DNA of 18,033 nt, taken from positions 1 through 18,033 of the forward strand of contig JAEZWL010000148.1 in NCBI GenBank assembly GCA_023420245.1, in the 5' to 3' direction. The notes under the pieces were generated by a model. The model was not told where the DNA came from and searched no databases. It saw only the letters and a list, made by a program, of their open reading frames with translations. Made by a program: the position numbers and the translations under genes. Source of the stretch: Bacillota bacterium. GTDB lineage: Bacteria; Bacillota; Clostridia; Oscillospirales; Acutalibacteraceae. Positions 6,943 through 15,056 of the stretch are shown here, piece by piece (position 1 is the first letter of the stretch; every line of letters begins with the position of its first letter).

Positions 6943-8697
6943 ATGAAATATTTAATAAAATCGTTTATGGATTTAAAAATCACTTCAAAAATTATGATTT
7001 GCTATGTTGCCATGCTGGCTATCTTCCTGTCCGTCGGAAACATCACCTACCATCAATACCAGAATCTTACCGCAGGCAAGGTGCTGCAAATGTCCACCGA
7101 AAACACCCGCTCTGTCAACAACAACCTGGATTTTATATTTGATACGATGAATAATCAGAGCATCATCCTGTTATCCAGTCAGACCATGCAGGACGCCATG
7201 GAACAGTCCTGTCAAAAATATGACGGTCTGCTGCAAACAAAGGTGTGCTATTATATTGCAGATTTTATGAATTTCAACGACATAATTTCCTCCATTTACA
7301 TATTTGACCAAAACGGAGTTGAGTATTACGTTGACCGCAGCCCGTTCAAAAACATCAGCAGTGAAAAAATTCACAAGGCAGACTGGTACCCGCAGCTTGT
7401 GGATCGAAACGGCGGATATTTGCTGAAGCTGAACGGCGGAGGAACGTTTGACGCCGATAACGATAATTATATTTCCCTCATCCGGGTCATTAACAATATC
7501 AACACACAAAAGCCAATGGGTATCATGGTGATGAACGTTGCCGCCAATTCCATTCTGCAAACTGCCATGAAGCAGAACAACGCCTATGATATGAGAATTG
7601 TTCTGACGGATGAAACAGGCAGGAATATTTTGGATTCTACCCCGGCAGGGCTGAAGCACGGCACAGATTTTATCGGGAGAATTCCCTCCGGCAGCTCCCA
7701 GATTCTGAAAATCAGCGGCGAAAGCTATATTGTCTCTTCTCTTGCCAACCGTAACGGCTGGGTGCTTACCGACATCACTCCATTTAACGAATATACAAAG
7801 CAAAGCACGGCAACCAATATCACCCTTGTCATATTCATTTTGGCCTTTGGGGTTTTGTTCTTCGCCACGTTTATTGTGATATCGCTTCTGATTACCCGAC
7901 CAATCCGAAAACTCGCAATTTCTATGAAGGCGGTGGAAAACGGAGATTTCAGGGAAATCCGCATAAAGACCGGAAACGATGAAATCGGGCACCTGAAGGA
8001 TGTTTACAATATGATGGTGCGCAGAATTGTAATTTTAATCGACGATATTCTCAAGGAGCAGGCCATAAAGCGAAAGAGGGAGCTTGAGGTTTTGCAGATG
8101 CAGATTAAGCCCCACTTCCTTTACAATTCCTTTGACGCAATTGGCGCGCTTGCCGTCTCAGGCAAAAGCATGGAGGTATTCCGGCTTGTTCAGGCGCTCG
8201 GCCGGTTCTACCGGGGCTTTTTAAGCGCCTGTGACGAGGCAATCACCTTACGGGAGGAGCTTCGAATCACCGAAAGCTACCTGACCATTCAAACGATTCG
8301 ATTTCCGGACAAATTCACCGTGGTAAAGGAAATAGACCCGGAGGCTCTGGAGGTAAAAATTCCAAGCCTTACTCTGCAGCCGCTGGTCGAAAACGCAATC
8401 GACCATGGGATACGCTGCAAGCCCGATACGGGAACTCTGCGTATCCAGGCACGCCGACTGGAGCATTCCGTCCAAATTACCGTGGAGGACGACGGAGTTG
8501 GCATGGAGGCGGAAAAGATGTCTGAAATTCTCGAATACCATTCAAAGGGAGTCGGGATGAGAGCAACCATGGAAAAGCTCAATCTTTATTTTCAAACTAA
8601 CAATATACTTGCCATAGAAAGTAAAAAGGGCTGCGGTACGAAAATTACGATTACCATACCGACAGAACGGGGAGCAGAAAATGAATCAAATAAATGA
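6943..8697 (+). CDS. YesM-type sensor histidine kinase
   Basis: A 584-residue membrane sensor kinase of the LytS/YesM class. Order of parts: helix 1 (about 17-37), a large extracellular Cache-like sensing region (about 38-290), helix 2 (about 292-318), a HAMP linker (about 318-370), then the His_kinase core with QMQIKPHFLYNSFDAI around the phospho-acceptor H391. The ATPase part has the N-box LQPLVENAIDHGI (478-490), DDGVGM (516-521) and GVGMRATMEKL (536-545). Such kinases typically sense extracellular saccharide-related signals and phosphorylate an AraC-type regulator. The ATG at 6943 follows AAAGGGGG. The 3' end overlaps the regulator gene by 17 bases, so the two are translationally coupled. 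Confidence 0.95.
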   Translation: MKYLIKSFMDLKITSKIMICYVAMLAIFLSVGNITYHQYQNLTAGKVLQMSTENTRSVNNNLDFIFDTMNNQSIILLSSQTMQDAMEQSCQKYDGLLQTKVCYYIADFMNFNDIISSIYIFDQNGVEYYVDRSPFKNISSEKIHKADWYPQLVDRNGGYLLKLNGGGTFDADNDNYISLIRVINNINTQKPMGIMVMNVAANSILQTAMKQNNAYDMRIVLTDETGRNILDSTPAGLKHGTDFIGRIPSGSSQILKISGESYIVSSLANRNGWVLTDITPFNEYTKQSTATNITLVIFILAFGVLFFATFIVISLLITRPIRKLAISMKAVENGDFREIRIKTGNDEIGHLKDVYNMMVRRIVILIDDILKEQAIKRKRELEVLQMQIKPHFLYNSFDAIGALAVSGKSMEVFRLVQALGRFYRGFLSACDEAITLREELRITESYLTIQTIRFPDKFTVVKEIDPEALEVKIPSLTLQPLVENAIDHGIRCKPDTGTLRIQARRLEHSVQITVEDDGVGMEAEKMSEILEYHSKGVGMRATMEKLNLYFQTNNILAIESKKGCGTKITITIPTERGAENESNK

Positions 8698-10294
8698 ACA
8701 AATACGGGTTGTGATTGTCGACGATGAATATCTGGAGCGTAATTTGCTGAAAAACTGCATTGACTGGGCTTCGTGCAATATGCAAATAACGGGCGAGGCG
8801 CAAAACGCGGCAGAGGCGCTCGAGCTGATTCGCCGCGAAAACCCGGACGTGCTTTTTACTGATATCCAGATGCCCGGGACCGACGGACTCGGGCTGAGCG
8901 AGCTGGTAAGAAAGAAGAATCCGCAGATTCATATTGTCGTTCTTACCGGCTACGACCGGTTTGAATATGCGCAGCGAAGCATCAAAGCCGGAATTTCAGA
9001 TTATCTTTTAAAACCGATCGACTGTGAGGAGGTTCAGAGAACCGCCGATAAGCTGCGCAGGGAAATTGAGCGCAGCAGAAAAATTGAGCAGGAGGAGCTG
9101 GAACTCAAAAGTCAGCTCTACAACAATCTTCCCTATCTGCGCGAACGCTTTCTGAATGAGCTGATGTTCGGCGGAGCGGAGGGTATCCGCGAAAAAATGT
9201 CTTTTCTGGGTATCCATTTTGATGATACGGTTTTTCAGGTCGCCGTATTTGAAATTACCGCAGCGGCAGAACCCTCCGAAGAAGAAGCGCGGTTTCTGCT
9301 AAACCTGCGGCTCCGCAAAATTATGGAGAAATATTTTCAGCTTTGGCAAAACGTGTACTTCTTCTCCCAGACAACGGACCGGATTGTGATTCTGAATAAC
9401 GATTCCGGAATGGATCTTTATGAGCAATGTGAAATTCTGCTCAAACAGATTATCGAAAACCTGCCGTTTTCTTTTTGTATCGGTCTGGGCGGCATAAAAA
9501 TGCAGGCGGATGAAATCTGCGTTTCTTACCGTGAGGCTCTGGAAGCGGCTCATTACCGGATTGCCTTTGGAGATAACGCGGTAATTTTATACGATATGAT
9601 TCGCTTCCCTGTGAGAAAGGATTCTCCGGGCACCAGAGATTACGAGGAACAGCTGAATTTCTATATCAAAACCGGACTAAGCAAACGAATTGAAGATATC
9701 ATTCGCGAAATCTGTGAAAGCATCGACTTGAAAGAAATTACCGCGCAGGAAACATTGCGGATGACCGCGATGAACATCTCGCTTTCCATTTTCCGCTCCA
9801 TGGCGGATACGGGTGTTGAGCCCGATGAGATTTATCGTTTCGAGCATGAGACCTACCGCAGTATTTTCCATCTTCAAACCCTGCCGGAAACAGAAAAGCT
9901 ATTAATGGATACCGCCGCAAAATGCCTGTGCCTGGTTGATCAGCGGCAAAGCAAACAGATCAGCGGGCTAATTGATACCGTGAAAAGCTATGTGCGGGAA
10001 AACTACGGAGACAGCAGCCTTTCTCTTTCGGACCTGGCGGAAAAGCTGTATTTTAATTCCAGCTACCTCAGCCGAACCTTCCGAAAAAAAGCAGGGATAA
10101 GCTTTTCGGAGTACCTGATGGAAATTAGAATGGCTAAAGCGGCTGAGCTTTTACGGGTAGGCAATTTAAAAGCCTTTGAAATTGCGGAAGCCGTGGGAAT
10201 CACTGACCCGAATTATTTCAGCACCTGTTTTAAAAAACATACCGGAGTTTCCGTAAGCCAGTACCGAAAATCGCTGAACATCCGCGAGCGCTAA
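8681..10294 (+). CDS. YesN-type response regulator (receiver plus AraC-type HTH)
   Basis: A 537-residue cytoplasmic transcription factor. The receiver domain (about 1-125) has the acidic pair D14-D15, the phospho-acceptor D61 (FTDIQMPG), T89 and the conserved K111-P112. A long middle region (about 130-430) is usual for YesN proteins and contains a divergent cyclase-like fold in some relatives. The C-terminal AraC/XylS domain (about 435-535) has both helix-turn-helix units, including the typical DPNYFSTCFKKHTGVS...YR signature. GGGGAG precedes the ATG, which lies inside the kinase gene. Its partner is the kinase immediately upstream, and the likely target is the sugar importer that starts 174 bases downstream. 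That target is inferred from gene order; no operator was recognised. Confidence 0.95.
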   Translation: MNQINEQIRVVIVDDEYLERNLLKNCIDWASCNMQITGEAQNAAEALELIRRENPDVLFTDIQMPGTDGLGLSELVRKKNPQIHIVVLTGYDRFEYAQRSIKAGISDYLLKPIDCEEVQRTADKLRREIERSRKIEQEELELKSQLYNNLPYLRERFLNELMFGGAEGIREKMSFLGIHFDDTVFQVAVFEITAAAEPSEEEARFLLNLRLRKIMEKYFQLWQNVYFFSQTTDRIVILNNDSGMDLYEQCEILLKQIIENLPFSFCIGLGGIKMQADEICVSYREALEAAHYRIAFGDNAVILYDMIRFPVRKDSPGTRDYEEQLNFYIKTGLSKRIEDIIREICESIDLKEITAQETLRMTAMNISLSIFRSMADTGVEPDEIYRFEHETYRSIFHLQTLPETEKLLMDTAAKCLCLVDQRQSKQISGLIDTVKSYVRENYGDSSLSLSDLAEKLYFNSSYLSRTFRKKAGISFSEYLMEIRMAKAAELLRVGNLKAFEIAEAVGITDPNYFSTCFKKHTGVSVSQYRKSLNIRER

Positions 10295-10468
10295 TCCCCT
10301 CTCTTCCACACCAAATGATCTTTTCTCTCTGTTCCTGATAAATTGAACCCTGTGGTTATCCACCAGGTAAAAATAGTGAAGGAAAAAGTAATAAAAATTA
10401 ATTCATATTTTTCAAAAAAATCAGTAATATTGTAGTATAAGATTTTTTCTGAAAAGGAGAGGACATAT

Positions 10469-11797
10469 TTGAAACATTTGATTTCTAAATTCGGCACAGT
10501 GTTACTTGCAGGCATCATGACGGCGAGCTTTACGTCGTGTAATTCCCCCGCGCCGTCGTCGCAGCCGGCTGCAACCAATGCCCCGGCATCCTCCGAGGCC
10601 GCTGCTGCTGCTGCACCCAAGGAAAAGGTGACGCTAACCTTCTGGAACAACTACACCAACGATACCCAGCATGTTATGATAAACGGCGTCAACAAATGGA
10701 ATTCGGAACACCCGGACATCCAGCTTGAACCCAGCGCCACGGAAAACAACGCATACAAGATGAAAATCAAAACGGCAATCGCGGCAAACAACGCCCCCGA
10801 CATTATTTACACATGGGCGGGCGGATTCACCCAGCCGTTTGTGGACGCTGGAAAGGTTCTGGCTCTGGACGAATATCTGAATGACGGCACAAAAGACAAA
10901 CTGCTGGAAGGTGCTCTGACAAACATAACCTACAACGGAAAGGTTTACGGTCTTACCTACAACCAGCAGGCAGGCGCACTCTACATAAACAACGATCTGT
11001 TCAAGCAGAATAATGTGAAAGTGCCGAAAACCTTTGAAGAGCTGCTCGAAGCAGTTAAAACCTTCAAAGCAAAGGGACTTGTACCGATGGGTGTCGGTGA
11101 AAAAGACGAATGGCCGGGAATGTGGTACTACGACATGATCGCACTTCGCGAAGCAGGCGCACAAACCTCGCTCGACGCCTTGAACAAGAAAGCCTCCTAC
11201 AATCAGGATTCATTCATTAACGCCGCGAAAAAGCTGCAAGACCTGGTAGACGCGGGCGCATTTTCCCCAAGCGCTCTGAGTACATCAAGAGACGAAGCCG
11301 TCGCACAGTTTACTCAGGGAAAAGTTCCGATGTATTTCGGCGGAAACTTTGACGCGCAGGTGATTGAGGATCATCTGAAAGGAAAAGTAAGCGCTGTAAA
11401 ATTCCCGACCACCGGCGGAAAAGGTGTTGACACCGAGTATCTGGGCGGCGGCGCGGACGCGTTAATCGTAAACGCAAACACCAAACACAAGGATGAAGCA
11501 GTTCAGTGCATTAAGTTCCTTGCCTCCGAGTACTCAACCAATATGTACCTTGTGGGCGGCGGTCTGCCAATGTGGAAATTTGATTCCATTGACCAGTCAA
11601 AAATTGATCCTCTTTCCAAACAAATCATGGATGATATCGTAAAAGGCTCAACCGGCAGCGTTCCCGCGTGGGATCTTTACCTGATGGGCAACGACGCACA
11701 GACACATCTGGATTTGGTACAGAACCTGTTCGGAAAACAAATTACACCAAAGCAATTCGGCGAACAAATGCAGCAGAAGGTTAACAAGGCTTCCTGA
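10469..11797 (+). CDS. ABC sugar transporter substrate-binding lipoprotein (COG1653 type)
   Basis: A 442-residue extracellular solute-binding protein (SBP_bac_1 family) that captures a sugar or oligosaccharide for the two permeases downstream. A short positively charged start and hydrophobic stretch end in FTSC with lipidation Cys24; Phe at -3 is unusual for a lipobox. An Ala/Ser/Pro-rich tether (about 25-50) leads to the binding fold, which starts at KVTLTFWNNYTND. The start is a TTG at 10469 with AGGAGAGG 6 bases upstream; no better start exists in frame. The 174-bp region before it has only an imperfect promoter (TTCAAA 10411-10416, TAGTAT 10433-10438), consistent with dependence on an activator such as the upstream YesN-type regulator. 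The substrate is not readable from sequence. Confidence 0.93.
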   Translation: MKHLISKFGTVLLAGIMTASFTSCNSPAPSSQPAATNAPASSEAAAAAAPKEKVTLTFWNNYTNDTQHVMINGVNKWNSEHPDIQLEPSATENNAYKMKIKTAIAANNAPDIIYTWAGGFTQPFVDAGKVLALDEYLNDGTKDKLLEGALTNITYNGKVYGLTYNQQAGALYINNDLFKQNNVKVPKTFEELLEAVKTFKAKGLVPMGVGEKDEWPGMWYYDMIALREAGAQTSLDALNKKASYNQDSFINAAKKLQDLVDAGAFSPSALSTSRDEAVAQFTQGKVPMYFGGNFDAQVIEDHLKGKVSAVKFPTTGGKGVDTEYLGGGADALIVNANTKHKDEAVQCIKFLASEYSTNMYLVGGGLPMWKFDSIDQSKIDPLSKQIMDDIVKGSTGSVPAWDLYLMGNDAQTHLDLVQNLFGKQITPKQFGEQMQQKVNKAS

Positions 11798-11810
11798 TTA
11801 AACTTTAGTC

Positions 11811-11858
11811 TGTTTTCCCTGTTATCGGCTTTTGCTTGTAACAGGGAAAACATTTTTT
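11811..11858 (+). terminator. Intercistronic terminator or processing hairpin
   Basis: TGTTTTCCCTGTTA (11811-11824) and its exact complement (11839-11852) are followed by six T (11853-11858). Lying between the binding-protein gene and the permease genes, it would let the binding protein be made in excess. Partial read-through would supply the permeases. A TATAAT at 11876-11881 downstream has no good -35. Confidence 0.85.
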
Positions 11859-11914
11859 ACTTCATGCGATAAAAGTATAATGCTGGTTCCTGATACCAGA
11901 AAGAAGGTTTGCTA

Positions 11915-12799
11915 ATGGAAAAACTGATGAAAGACAAAAAGGCGCTCTTCTTTTTCGCCTTCCCCACGTTCCTGCTCTTTACCGTAATTATCGTTGTGCC
12001 AATTTTTTATTCTCTTTACTACAGTACACTGCAGTGGGATGGATTTTCCAATCCGCTGTCGGTAGGTTTTTCCAATTATTTAAATCTGTTTGTAAATAAT
12101 ACGGATGGATTTATGCAGTCGATTATCAACTCTTTGATCTTAGCCGGAATTTCAGTAGGAATTCAGCTTCCGCTTGCTTTATTGCTGGCGCTTATCCTGG
12201 CCAGAGGAATCCGCAAGGAGCGACTCTTCCGAACCGCTTATTTTATCCCTGTCATCATTTCCACGGTTGTTATCGGGCAGCTTTGGATGAAAATTTATAA
12301 CGAGGATTACGGTGTCCTCAACACTGTACTTCGAGGCATCGGGCTTAACTCCCTTGCAAATTCCTGGCTTGCAAATCCCAGCACCGCGCTTGGTTCCGTT
12401 TTTGTCGCCATGCTTTGGCAGTATGTCGGTTATCACATGCTGCTGATGTACGCAAGCGCCAAATCCATATCTCCTGATATTTACGACGCGGCAAAGATTG
12501 ACGGAGCCGGTGAAGCAAAAACCGCGCTATGGATTACGATTCCTTTGATGAAACCGATTCTGTGCGTAAGCGTTGTATTTGCCGTTACCGGATCGTTTAA
12601 AGCATTTGACCTGATCTTTGTTATGACAGGCGGAGGTCCGATGCATTCCACCGATGTTCCCAGCACCCTGATGTATACCACTATTTTTTCAAGGTACCAA
12701 TACGGATACGGCAGCGCAATGGCAATATTTATTATTCTGGAGTGCCTGGTCTGTACCGTAATTATCCAGAAGCTTTTCAGTAAAGATGTAGAGATATAA
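11915..12799 (+). CDS. ABC sugar transporter permease (MalF/MsmF type)
   Basis: A 294-residue inner-membrane subunit with about six hydrophobic segments, the usual size for Firmicute sugar permeases. The cytoplasmic EAA loop that docks to the ATPase is DAAKIDGAGEAKTALWITIP (residues 191-210). Together with the next gene it forms the heterodimeric channel. I chose the ATG at 11915 over the TTG two codons upstream because AAGG ends 7 bases before it. It follows the binding-protein gene after the hairpin and precedes the second permease by 8 bases. No ATPase gene is present in this cluster; such importers commonly use a shared MsmK-type ATPase encoded elsewhere. Confidence 0.94.
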   Translation: MEKLMKDKKALFFFAFPTFLLFTVIIVVPIFYSLYYSTLQWDGFSNPLSVGFSNYLNLFVNNTDGFMQSIINSLILAGISVGIQLPLALLLALILARGIRKERLFRTAYFIPVIISTVVIGQLWMKIYNEDYGVLNTVLRGIGLNSLANSWLANPSTALGSVFVAMLWQYVGYHMLLMYASAKSISPDIYDAAKIDGAGEAKTALWITIPLMKPILCVSVVFAVTGSFKAFDLIFVMTGGGPMHSTDVPSTLMYTTIFSRYQYGYGSAMAIFIILECLVCTVIIQKLFSKDVEI

Positions 12800-12807
12800 G
12801 GAGTGGG

Positions 12808-13710
12808 ATGGAAATGCGAACGAACGACACTGCCGTTATTTCAATTACGAACAATATCACGGTTCCTGTAAGAAAATCCGAAAAAATTCATTTTTCTTCC
12901 GTGTTGATGTACCTGTTCCTCAGCATTTATACCTTCATACAGGTGTATCCGCTCATCTGGCTGGTTTTATTTTCGTTTAAAGACAATAACCAGATTTACA
13001 GCGGAAACGCCATGGGCTTTCCGTCAGAGTGGATTGTATCCAACTATCCTACCGTTCTAACCCGGGGGAATCTGGTCGGTTTTCTTACGAACAGTGTAGT
13101 CATAACCGCTATTACAATCATAGCATCCAGCATTCTTGTTACCACAGCGGCCTATTCCATTGTCCGGCTTCGCTGGAGGTTCAATCACTTATTCCTTACC
13201 TATATCCTCCTTGGTCTGATGGTGCCGCTTCACGCTACTTTGCTTCCTCTGTTTATCATATTAAGAAATCTAAATCTTTTAAATACTTATTTTTCCTTGA
13301 TTCTACCCTATGTGGTTTTCGCTCTGCCAATGGGTGTATTCATTATGGTCGGCTTTTTAAAAGGGATTCCGAAGGAGCTGGAGGAATCTGCCTGCCTGGA
13401 CGGCTGCGATATTTACCAGATTTTCTTTAATATCGTTCTTCCGCTGCTGCGCCCTGCAATTGCAACCGTCGCAATTTTTACGTTCCTTTCATCCTGGAAC
13501 GAGCTGATGTTTGCCAACACCTTTGTCAACAACGATAATTTAAAGACACTGACTGTAGGAATTATGTCCCTTTCCGGAGGCGTGCAGGGTACGGAATGGG
13601 GACCCATCGGAGCGGGTCTGGTCATTGCAACCATACCGACCCTGTTGATTTATTTCCTGCTCAGTGACCAGCTCCAGAAGAGTATGATCGCCGGCGCTGT
13701 AAAAGGATAA
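12808..13710 (+). CDS. ABC sugar transporter permease (MalG/MsmG type)
   Basis: A 300-residue membrane subunit with about six hydrophobic segments; residues 1-30 form a longer than usual cytoplasmic N-terminus. The EAA loop is ELEESACLDGCDIYQIFFNIVLP, around residues 190-212. It pairs with the upstream permease, and the 8-base gap indicates one transcript. AAGGAG (12798-12803) overlaps the end of the previous gene. It sits 4 bases from the ATG at 12808 and 10 from a second in-frame ATG at 12814, so initiation could be at either. The operon ends at the terminators that follow. Confidence 0.94.
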   Translation: MEMRTNDTAVISITNNITVPVRKSEKIHFSSVLMYLFLSIYTFIQVYPLIWLVLFSFKDNNQIYSGNAMGFPSEWIVSNYPTVLTRGNLVGFLTNSVVITAITIIASSILVTTAAYSIVRLRWRFNHLFLTYILLGLMVPLHATLLPLFIILRNLNLLNTYFSLILPYVVFALPMGVFIMVGFLKGIPKELEESACLDGCDIYQIFFNIVLPLLRPAIATVAIFTFLSSWNELMFANTFVNNDNLKTLTVGIMSLSGGVQGTEWGPIGAGLVIATIPTLLIYFLLSDQLQKSMIAGAVKG

Positions 13711-13760
13711 TCTTCACTGTTCCCAGCTGATTTCAAAAATTTAACACAAACTAAAAAATG

Positions 13761-13783
13761 AGGGGGGACAATATATCCCCCCT
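13761..13783. repeat. G6/C6 hairpin after the importer operon
   Basis: AGGGGGGA (13761-13768), 7-base loop and TCCCCCCT (13776-13783) form a perfect 8-bp stem, with no T tract after it on the plus strand. It probably acts as a 3'-end stabiliser ahead of the true terminator. Confidence 0.7.
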
Positions 13784-13797
13784 AAAATAATGCATAA

Positions 13798-13831
13798 CAA
13801 AACCCAACAGCCGCATAGCTGCTGGGTTTTG
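13798..13831 (+). terminator. Intrinsic terminator of the sugar importer operon
   Basis: CAAAACCCA-A-CAGC (13798-13811) pairs with GCTG-C-TGGGTTTTG (13818-13831) with one mismatch around the loop CGCATA. TTT follows. It abuts the left repeat of the putative integrated element. Confidence 0.85.
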
Positions 13832-13833
13832 TT

Positions 13834-13845
13834 TGGTTGCGGAGG
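13834..13845 (-). repeat. Left att-like copy of the tRNA-fMet 3' end
   Basis: The 12 bases TGGTTGCGGAGG (minus strand CCTCCGCAACCA) are identical, in the same orientation, to 15617-15628, the 3' acceptor strand and CCA of the tRNA gene. Sequence diverges immediately on both sides and no tRNA body is attached. Confidence 0.65.
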
Positions 13846-13903
13846 TCAGAAGCCGCCCCGCTTAAATTTAGAATACCGCGTCTGCTACCTAAAATTGCAT
13901 AAT

Positions 13904-13938
13904 AAAAGGTTCGCTGAATTATTTCAGCGAACCTTTTT
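13904..13938 (-). terminator. Terminator overlapping the end of the HEPN-type gene
   Basis: AAAAGGTTCGCTGAA (13904-13918) and its exact complement (13923-13937) form a 15-bp stem with loop TTAT. The last five codons and the stop codon of the minus-strand gene lie in the stem and loop. The minus-strand side ends in a TTTTATT run. Confidence 0.85.
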
Positions 13939-14755
13939 CAGTTTCATTTATATAAGTATTTGAATATAGTTCGCTTTTCAAACGAGAAAAGACTTTGATA
14001 CTTTCATCTATAAGTTTTTTTAATGATGATATTCTCATTTTAGAAATATAGCAACTATTACTATGAATTATATCATTTCTTAATGTGCGTAATGAAGCCC
14101 ATTTATCAAAAAAGCCGCTCGAGTAGGTGTCCATTTTAGTTTTAAATTCGATTTCTGTAAATGCATTTACTATTTCAATACATTTTTGTACCCCAACCCT
14201 ATCATATTTTTCTAGGAACACCTTTGAACCGAGAGTATCCAATTTTGAATTAACTAATTGAGTAAAGTAATCGTTAAAGAGCTGTTCTAATAAGCTGGCT
14301 ACAATAATAACAAATGGCTTTCTAAGTTTATTTCTATCATACACAGCAAGTAAAGAATAGATTTCATCTATCAATTCTAGTGCTAAGTTTTGACGCAATG
14401 ATTGTTGTTCAAATGAATCATTTATATCTAGAAAATATTTTCTTGAGTTATCATGGTATTTTTCTTTAATTTTTTCATAAATATTTATATATTTATCCAA
14501 TTCACTATTATCTATATTAAAACCATCATGCTCTAATACTTTTAAAATATTGGCTCTATTTTCTTTATCAGTAAATTTGCAACTGTCATACAAGTTCCCT
14601 GCGGTTAATACAAAATCTTGAGCTGCCAATATAGGATAACTATGTTCCATTAGGACTTCATGACCACATGAACAAAAAATCCTCCTTGCTATTATATCGT
14701 CATGGTTTTCATTCTCACTAATTTTCCCGCAATGAGGGCAAATAAATAAAATCAT
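13919..14755 (-). CDS. Zinc-ribbon plus HEPN-motif protein, possible defence RNase
   Basis: A 278-residue protein I cannot match to a named family. The N-terminus has paired cysteines CPHC (6-9) and CSC (28-30), consistent with a small zinc ribbon. The rest is charged and helical. Near the C-terminus is LRTLRNDIIH with R226-N-x-x-x-H231, the RNxxxH signature of HEPN domains, many of which are RNases in toxin-antitoxin or phage-defence systems. The start is ATG 14755, with AAGGAGG 6 bases upstream; a longer open frame to 14806 has no such site. It is much more AT-rich than the flanking genes and sits inside the tRNA-bounded segment, so cargo or moron origin is likely. No partner antitoxin is adjacent unless the nearby toxin-like module is linked. 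RNase activity is an inference from the motif only. Confidence 0.75.
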   Translation of the reverse strand: MILFICPHCGKISENENHDDIIARRIFCSCGHEVLMEHSYPILAAQDFVLTAGNLYDSCKFTDKENRANILKVLEHDGFNIDNSELDKYINIYEKIKEKYHDNSRKYFLDINDSFEQQSLRQNLALELIDEIYSLLAVYDRNKLRKPFVIIVASLLEQLFNDYFTQLVNSKLDTLGSKVFLEKYDRVGVQKCIEIVNAFTEIEFKTKMDTYSSGFFDKWASLRTLRNDIIHSNSCYISKMRISSLKKLIDESIKVFSRLKSELYSNTYINETEKGSLK

Positions 14756-14799
14756 TAGGTGCCTCCTTATACTCCATTGAAAAGGCATACAAAATAAAG

Positions 14800-14831
14800 A
14801 GGGCACACCTAGAAATTATGCTATGTGCCCT
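14800..14831. repeat. 8-bp inverted repeat upstream of the HEPN-type gene
   Basis: AGGGCACA (14800-14807) and TGTGCCCT (14824-14831) flank a 16-base loop. On the minus strand CTTTATTTTG follows, so it could weakly terminate read-through from the toxin side before the HEPN gene. It could also be an operator. Confidence 0.55.
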
Positions 14832-14847
14832 ATCTTCAAACTTAATA

Positions 14848-14876
14848 TTGAATTTTTAATTATTGTCTGATATAAT
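14848..14876 (+). promoter_or_regulatory. Promoter of the putative antitoxin RNA
   Basis: TTGAAT (14848-14853), exactly 17 bases, then consensus TATAAT (14871-14876). It faces the 3' end of the toxin-like gene and has no protein gene downstream, as expected for an antisense RNA promoter. Confidence 0.7.
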
Positions 14877-14882
14877 AAAAAC

Positions 14883-14975
14883 GGTGAATGAGGAACTGAT
14901 CGGACGGTTAGCTCCCAAAAATATTAGTTTAGAAATAAACCGCTAGTTTGGACGCTGGGCGGTTTATTTCTTTTT
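14883..14975 (+). ncRNA. Putative type I antitoxin RNA, antisense to the toxin mRNA 3' region
   Basis: The RNA is predicted from a strong promoter (ending 14876) to an intrinsic terminator with five T (14971-14975), about 93 nt. Its 3' end overlaps the last codons and stop codon of the convergent 28-residue toxin-like gene. It is complementary to whatever 3' UTR that mRNA has. This convergent, 3'-overlapping arrangement is the one known for txpA/RatA and bsrG/SR4 in Bacillus subtilis prophage regions. A 20-codon frame starting with GTG at 14883 exists inside but has no ribosome binding site. Both ends are estimates. Confidence 0.6.
14932..14975. terminator. Shared terminator hairpin of antitoxin RNA and toxin mRNA
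   Basis: GAAATAAACCGC (14932-14943) and its exact complement (14959-14970) form a 12-bp stem around a 15-base loop. TTTTT follows on the plus strand. On the minus strand the tail is weaker (TAAACTAATATTTTT), so the toxin mRNA may stop here or read on toward the HEPN gene. Confidence 0.85.
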
Positions 14976-15050
14976 ATATAATGTACATACACTTATTACT
15001 CCGATGATAACTAGTGCGAACTGATATAAATCAGAATATGTTACATACAT
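14964..15050 (-). CDS. Small hydrophobic toxin-like peptide (putative holin-like type I toxin)
   Basis: A 28-residue peptide, MYVTYSDLYQF followed by a hydrophobic core (ALVIIGVISVCTL) and a YKKK tail, predicted to insert in the cytoplasmic membrane as one helix. A short N-terminal YSDLxQF segment, one membrane helix and a lysine-rich end match the small peptides annotated as putative holin-like toxins (TxpA/BsrG/Fst-type type I toxins) of Firmicute prophages. GGAGGGGG lies 5 bases before the ATG. Two other ATGs overlap the start in other frames but close after a few codons. The mRNA would come from a consensus promoter at 15218-15246 with a leader of about 160 nt. A convergent antisense RNA covers its 3' end. 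Toxicity is inferred from architecture and context. Confidence 0.7.
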   Translation of the reverse strand: MYVTYSDLYQFALVIIGVISVCTLYKKK

Positions 15051-15056
15051 TCATAC

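Noticed and set aside
7171..7992. Long minus-strand open frame (273 codons) opposite the sensor kinase
   Set aside because: It is a shadow of the kinase gene: no ribosome binding site, no recognisable domain, and the plus frame has complete kinase motifs.
10347..10369. Hairpin CCTGTGG/CCACCAGG after the response regulator
   Set aside because: It is bulged and not followed by a T tract. I do not call it a terminator, so read-through from the regulator into the importer remains possible.
11915..13710. Expectation of an ABC ATPase gene in the importer cluster
   Set aside because: No Walker A or ABC signature is encoded here. This is normal for this importer class, which shares an MsmK-type ATPase, so I do not report it as a loss.
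13761..13831. Two neighbouring hairpins considered as a possible array or attachment structure
   Set aside because: The arms differ in sequence and there is no repeat-spacer pattern; they are ordinary operon-end structures. No CRISPR array was seen anywhere in the window.
14883..14943. 20-codon GTG frame inside the putative antitoxin RNA
   Set aside because: There is no ribosome binding site and no leader before the GTG; the stop codon lies next to the terminator stem. A non-coding antisense role fits better.
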